Shown here in pieces: positions 6,480 to 8,813 of a stretch of 8,813 nucleotides of DNA. The notes under the pieces are model-generated. The model was not told the DNA's origin. It worked only from the letters and a program-made list of their open reading frames with translations, and did not search any database. A program made the position numbers and the translations under genes. Origin of the DNA: Syntrophorhabdaceae bacterium. GTDB lineage: Bacteria; Desulfobacterota; Syntrophorhabdia; Syntrophorhabdales; Syntrophorhabdaceae. Within the stretch, counting starts at the first letter, position 1. Each line of letters starts with the position of its first letter. The stretch is from positions 1-8,813 of the forward strand of contig JAOAFK010000215.1 in the NCBI GenBank assembly GCA_026416315.1. Reading direction: 5' to 3'.

Positions 6480-6962
6480 ATGATTATCCTCGGTTTAGAC
6501 CCAGGCCTTGCAAGCACGGGATTCGGTTTAATCAAAGCAGCAGGCGCATCCCCCGCATTATTAAAATGCGGATATATTAAGACACACCAGAAAGACAGCA
6601 TTTCAGTCAGACTCTCCCACATATATTCAGACTTAAACATTATCATAGAAGAGACTTATCCTGATATGATGGCAATAGAAAATGTCTTTTCCCTTGTGCG
6701 GTATCCGAGGGCTGGGATCATGCTTGGTTGTGTCTTGGGTGTAATTTATGTCATAGCATCAATAAATAATATAAGGTTGATAGAGGTCACACCAAAAGAG
6801 GTTAAAAAATCTTTAATCGGGTATGGCAATGCTGACAAAAAACAGATAAAAAAGATGATACAGCATATTTTTAATATAGACACAGGGTCCTTTCATGCAG
6901 CAGATGCCGTAGCCGTTGCCTTAACGGCATATTACAGGGCAGAGAAGGAGAGATACATTTGA
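6480..6962 (+). CDS. ruvC: Holliday junction resolvase RuvC, divergent
   Basis: This 160-residue RNase H-fold endonuclease cuts Holliday junctions after RuvAB migration. The acidic site is present: Asp7 (GLDPG), Glu67 (AIENVF) and Asp142 (HAADA). His139 sits where E. coli has Asp138, as in Thermus RuvC. The stretch GYGNADKKQIKKMI (114-127) is typical. The helix after the catalytic Glu is unusual: the family's GQARG reads GCVLG (83-87), and DPGS reads DPGL (7-10). ATG 6480 has only a weak AAGTGAG site 6 bp after yebC, so coupled translation is likely. A nearby ATG at 6476 is out of frame. The TGA stop overlaps the TTG start of ruvA. Confidence 0.93.
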   Translation: MIILGLDPGLASTGFGLIKAAGASPALLKCGYIKTHQKDSISVRLSHIYSDLNIIIEETYPDMMAIENVFSLVRYPRAGIMLGCVLGVIYVIASINNIRLIEVTPKEVKKSLIGYGNADKKQIKKMIQHIFNIDTGSFHAADAVAVALTAYYRAEKERYI

Positions 6963-7573
6963 TTTCCTTTCTCCAAGGAAAGGTTCAAAGGATTTACGAT
7001 GACCGCATCATCCTACTTGTAAACGGGATAGGTTATGAGGTCTTAATCCCTGCTTATCTCCTCGAAGAGATAAGAAAAAACACAAAACACGATGATATAC
7101 TTTCCCTGTACATTTCATACAATCAAACAGAAAGACAGCCAAAGCCCATCCTCGTGGGATTTAAAAACGAACTTGAAAAAGATTTTTTTGAGTTGTTTAT
7201 CTCTGTTGAAGATATAGGTCCACAGGCAGCCATCAGGGCCATCACTATTCCCATAAGAGAGATTGCAAGATACATTGAAGAAAAGGACATAAAGGGATTA
7301 AAACAACTCAAGGGCATAGGAGAGCGGAAGGCTGAAAAGATTGTGGCCACATTAAAAGGCCGTGTGGCAAAGTATGCACTCCTTCCCCAGAAGGAAGAGA
7401 TAACAAAGACTGTCAGGGATTTTAGAAAAGAGGTTGAGGATGTCCTTGTAAATCAATTAGGTCATAAGGTCAACGAGGCAAGACAGATGATCTCAGAAGC
7501 CTTAGAAAGGAACCCCAAAATCAGTTCATCAGAAGAACTCTTTGAAGAGGTCTACAGAGGTCAAAAGAGATGA
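6959..7573 (+). CDS. ruvA: Holliday junction branch-migration protein RuvA, divergent
   Basis: This 204-residue protein binds the four-way junction and loads RuvB. Domain I (about 1-68) is an OB fold starting MISFLQGKV and containing NGIGYEV (22-28). Domain II has two helix-hairpin-helix motifs, VEDIGPQAA (83-91) and LKGIGERKAEKI (117-128). Domain III (about 155-204) is the small RuvB-contacting domain, with QLGHKVNEARQMI (166-178). Two oddities are Asp85 in place of the first HhH glycine, and TERQPKPILVGF (57-68) where E. coli has the acidic-pin REDAQLLYGF, so only Glu58 of the usual Glu-Asp pair may remain. The start is TTG at 6959, overlapping the ruvC stop. The AAGGAG site at 6945-6950, 8 bases upstream, supports it, and translation from TTG gives the expected MI(S/G) start. 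Confidence 0.92.
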   Translation: MISFLQGKVQRIYDDRIILLVNGIGYEVLIPAYLLEEIRKNTKHDDILSLYISYNQTERQPKPILVGFKNELEKDFFELFISVEDIGPQAAIRAITIPIREIARYIEEKDIKGLKQLKGIGERKAEKIVATLKGRVAKYALLPQKEEITKTVRDFRKEVEDVLVNQLGHKVNEARQMISEALERNPKISSSEELFEEVYRGQKR

Positions 7574-8592
7574 TAAAAAAAGATTATCCTTTAACAGAGA
7601 AAACCCCTGAAGAAGAAAACGAAATCATAAGTTTAAGGCCTAAAAGGCTCTCGGAATACATAGGCCAGGACAGAATAGTAGAGACATTAAAAATTGCCAT
7701 TGAGGCAGCCCTCAAAAGAAAAGAACCATTAGAGCATATACTATTTAACGGTCCACCGGGTCTTGGTAAAACAACCCTCGCCCATATCATAGCCAATGAA
7801 ATGGGCACAAGAATTATTACCTCTTCAGGTCCTGCCCTTGAAAAGGGTGGGGATTTATTAGGGCTTCTCACCCATATGGAAAGGGGTGATATATTTTTTA
7901 TAGATGAGATCCACAGGATACCAAAGGTGGTGGAAGAATTCTTATATCCGGCTATGGAGGATTTTGCCGTTGATTTCATATTCGATAAAGGTGTCCATGC
8001 AAGAACACACAGATACAGACTCGAACAATTTACCCTCATCGGTGCCACAACAAGGGCAGGGCTACTCTCTTCACCTCTTCGTGAAAGATTCGGTATAACA
8101 AGAGACCTTGATTTTTATAATGAAAAAGACCTTGCAAAAATCATAAAAAGGTCTGCCATGATTATAAAGACACAAATTGATGAGGGAGGTGCCTTCGAGA
8201 TTGCAAAAAGGGCAAGGGGTACTCCAAGGGTGGCAAATAGATTATTAAAAAGGGTGAGGGATTATGCGCAAGTCAAGGCAGATGGTGTAATTACAAAAGA
8301 GGTGGCAGTTGATGCCTTGACCCTTGAGGGTATTGATGATTTTGGGCTTGGTGATATGGATAGAAAATTACTTGAAACCATCATCGTGAACTATAAAGGC
8401 GGTCCTGTAGGTATTGAGGCGCTATCGGCCACCCTGCAGCTTGAAACAGATGTTTTGATAGAGGTCATTGAACCTTATCTTTTAAAAACAGGTTTTATCA
8501 TAAGGACATCCCAGGGTAGAAAGGCCACAGAAAAGGCATACAAGCATCTTCACATAAATATCAGGCAGAAGGAACAGGAAACCCTGTTCTAA
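7570..8592 (+). CDS. ruvB: Holliday junction branch-migration ATPase RuvB
   Basis: This 340-residue AAA+ motor forms hexameric rings that pump DNA through RuvA-bound junctions. Motifs are LRPKRLSEYIGQ (22-33), Walker A GPPGLGKTT (61-69), the RuvA-contact beta hairpin (about 129-147), Walker B FFIDEIH (109-115), sensor 1 GATTR (158-162), the arginine-finger region SPLRERFG (168-175) and sensor 2 RGTPRVANRLL (216-226). The C-terminal winged helix includes GLGDMDRKLL (259-268), GGPVGIEALS (277-286) and the RTSQGRKAT segment (312-320). All expected residues are present and the length is normal. ATG 7570 overlaps the ruvA stop in an ATGA junction, so the two are coupled. The protein ends in QETLF, which resembles a beta-clamp binding pentapeptide. 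The stop directly abuts the stop of a convergent gene. Confidence 0.98.
   Translation: MIKKDYPLTEKTPEEENEIISLRPKRLSEYIGQDRIVETLKIAIEAALKRKEPLEHILFNGPPGLGKTTLAHIIANEMGTRIITSSGPALEKGGDLLGLLTHMERGDIFFIDEIHRIPKVVEEFLYPAMEDFAVDFIFDKGVHARTHRYRLEQFTLIGATTRAGLLSSPLRERFGITRDLDFYNEKDLAKIIKRSAMIIKTQIDEGGAFEIAKRARGTPRVANRLLKRVRDYAQVKADGVITKEVAVDALTLEGIDDFGLGDMDRKLLETIIVNYKGGPVGIEALSATLQLETDVLIEVIEPYLLKTGFIIRTSQGRKATEKAYKHLHINIRQKEQETLF
8572..8589. terminator. Perfect 7-bp hairpin at the ruvB/ogt convergent junction
   Basis: GAACAGG and CCTGTTC pair perfectly around loop AAAC, with a possible extra G-T pair outside. The hairpin covers the last codons of ruvB and, on the other strand, lies 3 bp past the stop of the methyltransferase gene. 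Neither side has a proper T-run (TTCCTTCT on the minus strand, TAACTAAATC on the plus), so intrinsic termination would be weak. It may instead slow RNA decay or reduce readthrough. Its status as a terminator is inferred from position. Confidence 0.35.
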
Positions 8593-8813
8593 CTAAATCT
8601 TTATTCCTTCAATGGCAAGAAGCCTCTGTTTTATATTGGCCCCCATGGAATAACCACCGATTGAACCATCTTCCTTAATAACCCTGTGACATGGAATGAT
8701 TATAGGTATGGGATTTGTTTTTAAGGCCTGACCCACTGCCCTTGCAGCATTTTTAAAACCAAGTTTTTTAGAGATAAAACCATATGTTCTTACTTCACCA
8801 TAAGGAATCTTTC
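8593..8813 (-). CDS. ogt: Methylated-DNA--protein-cysteine methyltransferase, 5' end cut by the window
   Basis: The last 72 codons lie in the window, from codon 8811-8809 to TAG at 8593-8595. The product transfers the methyl group from O6-methylguanine in DNA to its own cysteine in a single-use repair reaction. The catalytic motif PCHRV is intact (Cys at residue 41 of the visible part). It is preceded by IPYGEVRTYG (2-11), typical of the DNA-binding winged helix, and the ARAVGQAL block with the Arg finger (23-30), and followed by GGYSMG (52-57) and a conserved C-terminal helix ending LLAIEGI. The N-terminal domain is outside the window, so Ogt, Ada C-terminal part or a domain-only form cannot be told apart. 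It converges on ruvB with no spacer. Confidence 0.93.
   Translation of the reverse strand, partial: KIPYGEVRTYGFISKKLGFKNAARAVGQALKTNPIPIIIPCHRVIKEDGSIGGYSMGANIKQRLLAIEGIKI

Overview
The window looks like ordinary chromosome from a Gram-negative-type bacterium of moderate to low GC. The genes are tightly packed, most with clear AGGAGG-like ribosome sites. The gene complement (NEW3-domain protein plus ABC ATPase, LUD-domain protein, actinobacterial-type LeuB, separate IMP cyclohydrolase domain, yebC-ruvC-ruvA-ruvB cluster) reminds me of anaerobic Desulfobacterota or Nitrospirota. That placement is an impression, not a phylogenetic result. I see no insertion sequence, phage gene, CRISPR array or sign of recent transfer.

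Left part, minus strand. A membrane-anchored exported protein with three NEW3-type Ig-like repeats (485-1717) has its own strong sigma70-like promoter. It is followed after 4 bp by an ABC transporter ATPase that runs off the left edge (1-480). They probably form an ABC export system whose permease lies outside the window.

Middle part, minus strand. A four-gene operon reads right to left from a promoter near 5550: a LUD-domain protein with a four-cysteine C-terminal motif (4870-5511), a stand-alone IMP cyclohydrolase domain of PurH (4244-4855), purD (2951-4234) and leuB (1864-2928). Gaps are 14, 9 and 22 bp. PurD makes GAR early in purine synthesis and the PurH domain closes the IMP ring at the end. 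The AICAR formyltransferase half of PurH is not here and must be supplied by another gene. LeuB catalyses the oxidative step of leucine synthesis and carries residues typical of NADP-using relatives.

Right part, plus strand. From a divergent promoter comes a tRNA-Val(CAC), then yebC, ruvC, ruvA and ruvB, with gaps or overlaps of 20, 6, -3 and -4 bp. This is the complete RuvABC set for Holliday junction migration and resolution. RuvA and RuvC each depart from the textbook sequence at functionally interesting places. A convergent, partial O6-methylguanine-DNA methyltransferase gene (8593-8813, minus strand) abuts the ruvB stop codon with no spacer, and a perfect 7-bp hairpin spans the end of ruvB.

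I did not find an undescribed system. The most interesting points are the split PurH behind a LUD gene, the cofactor residues of LeuB, and the altered RuvA and RuvC.
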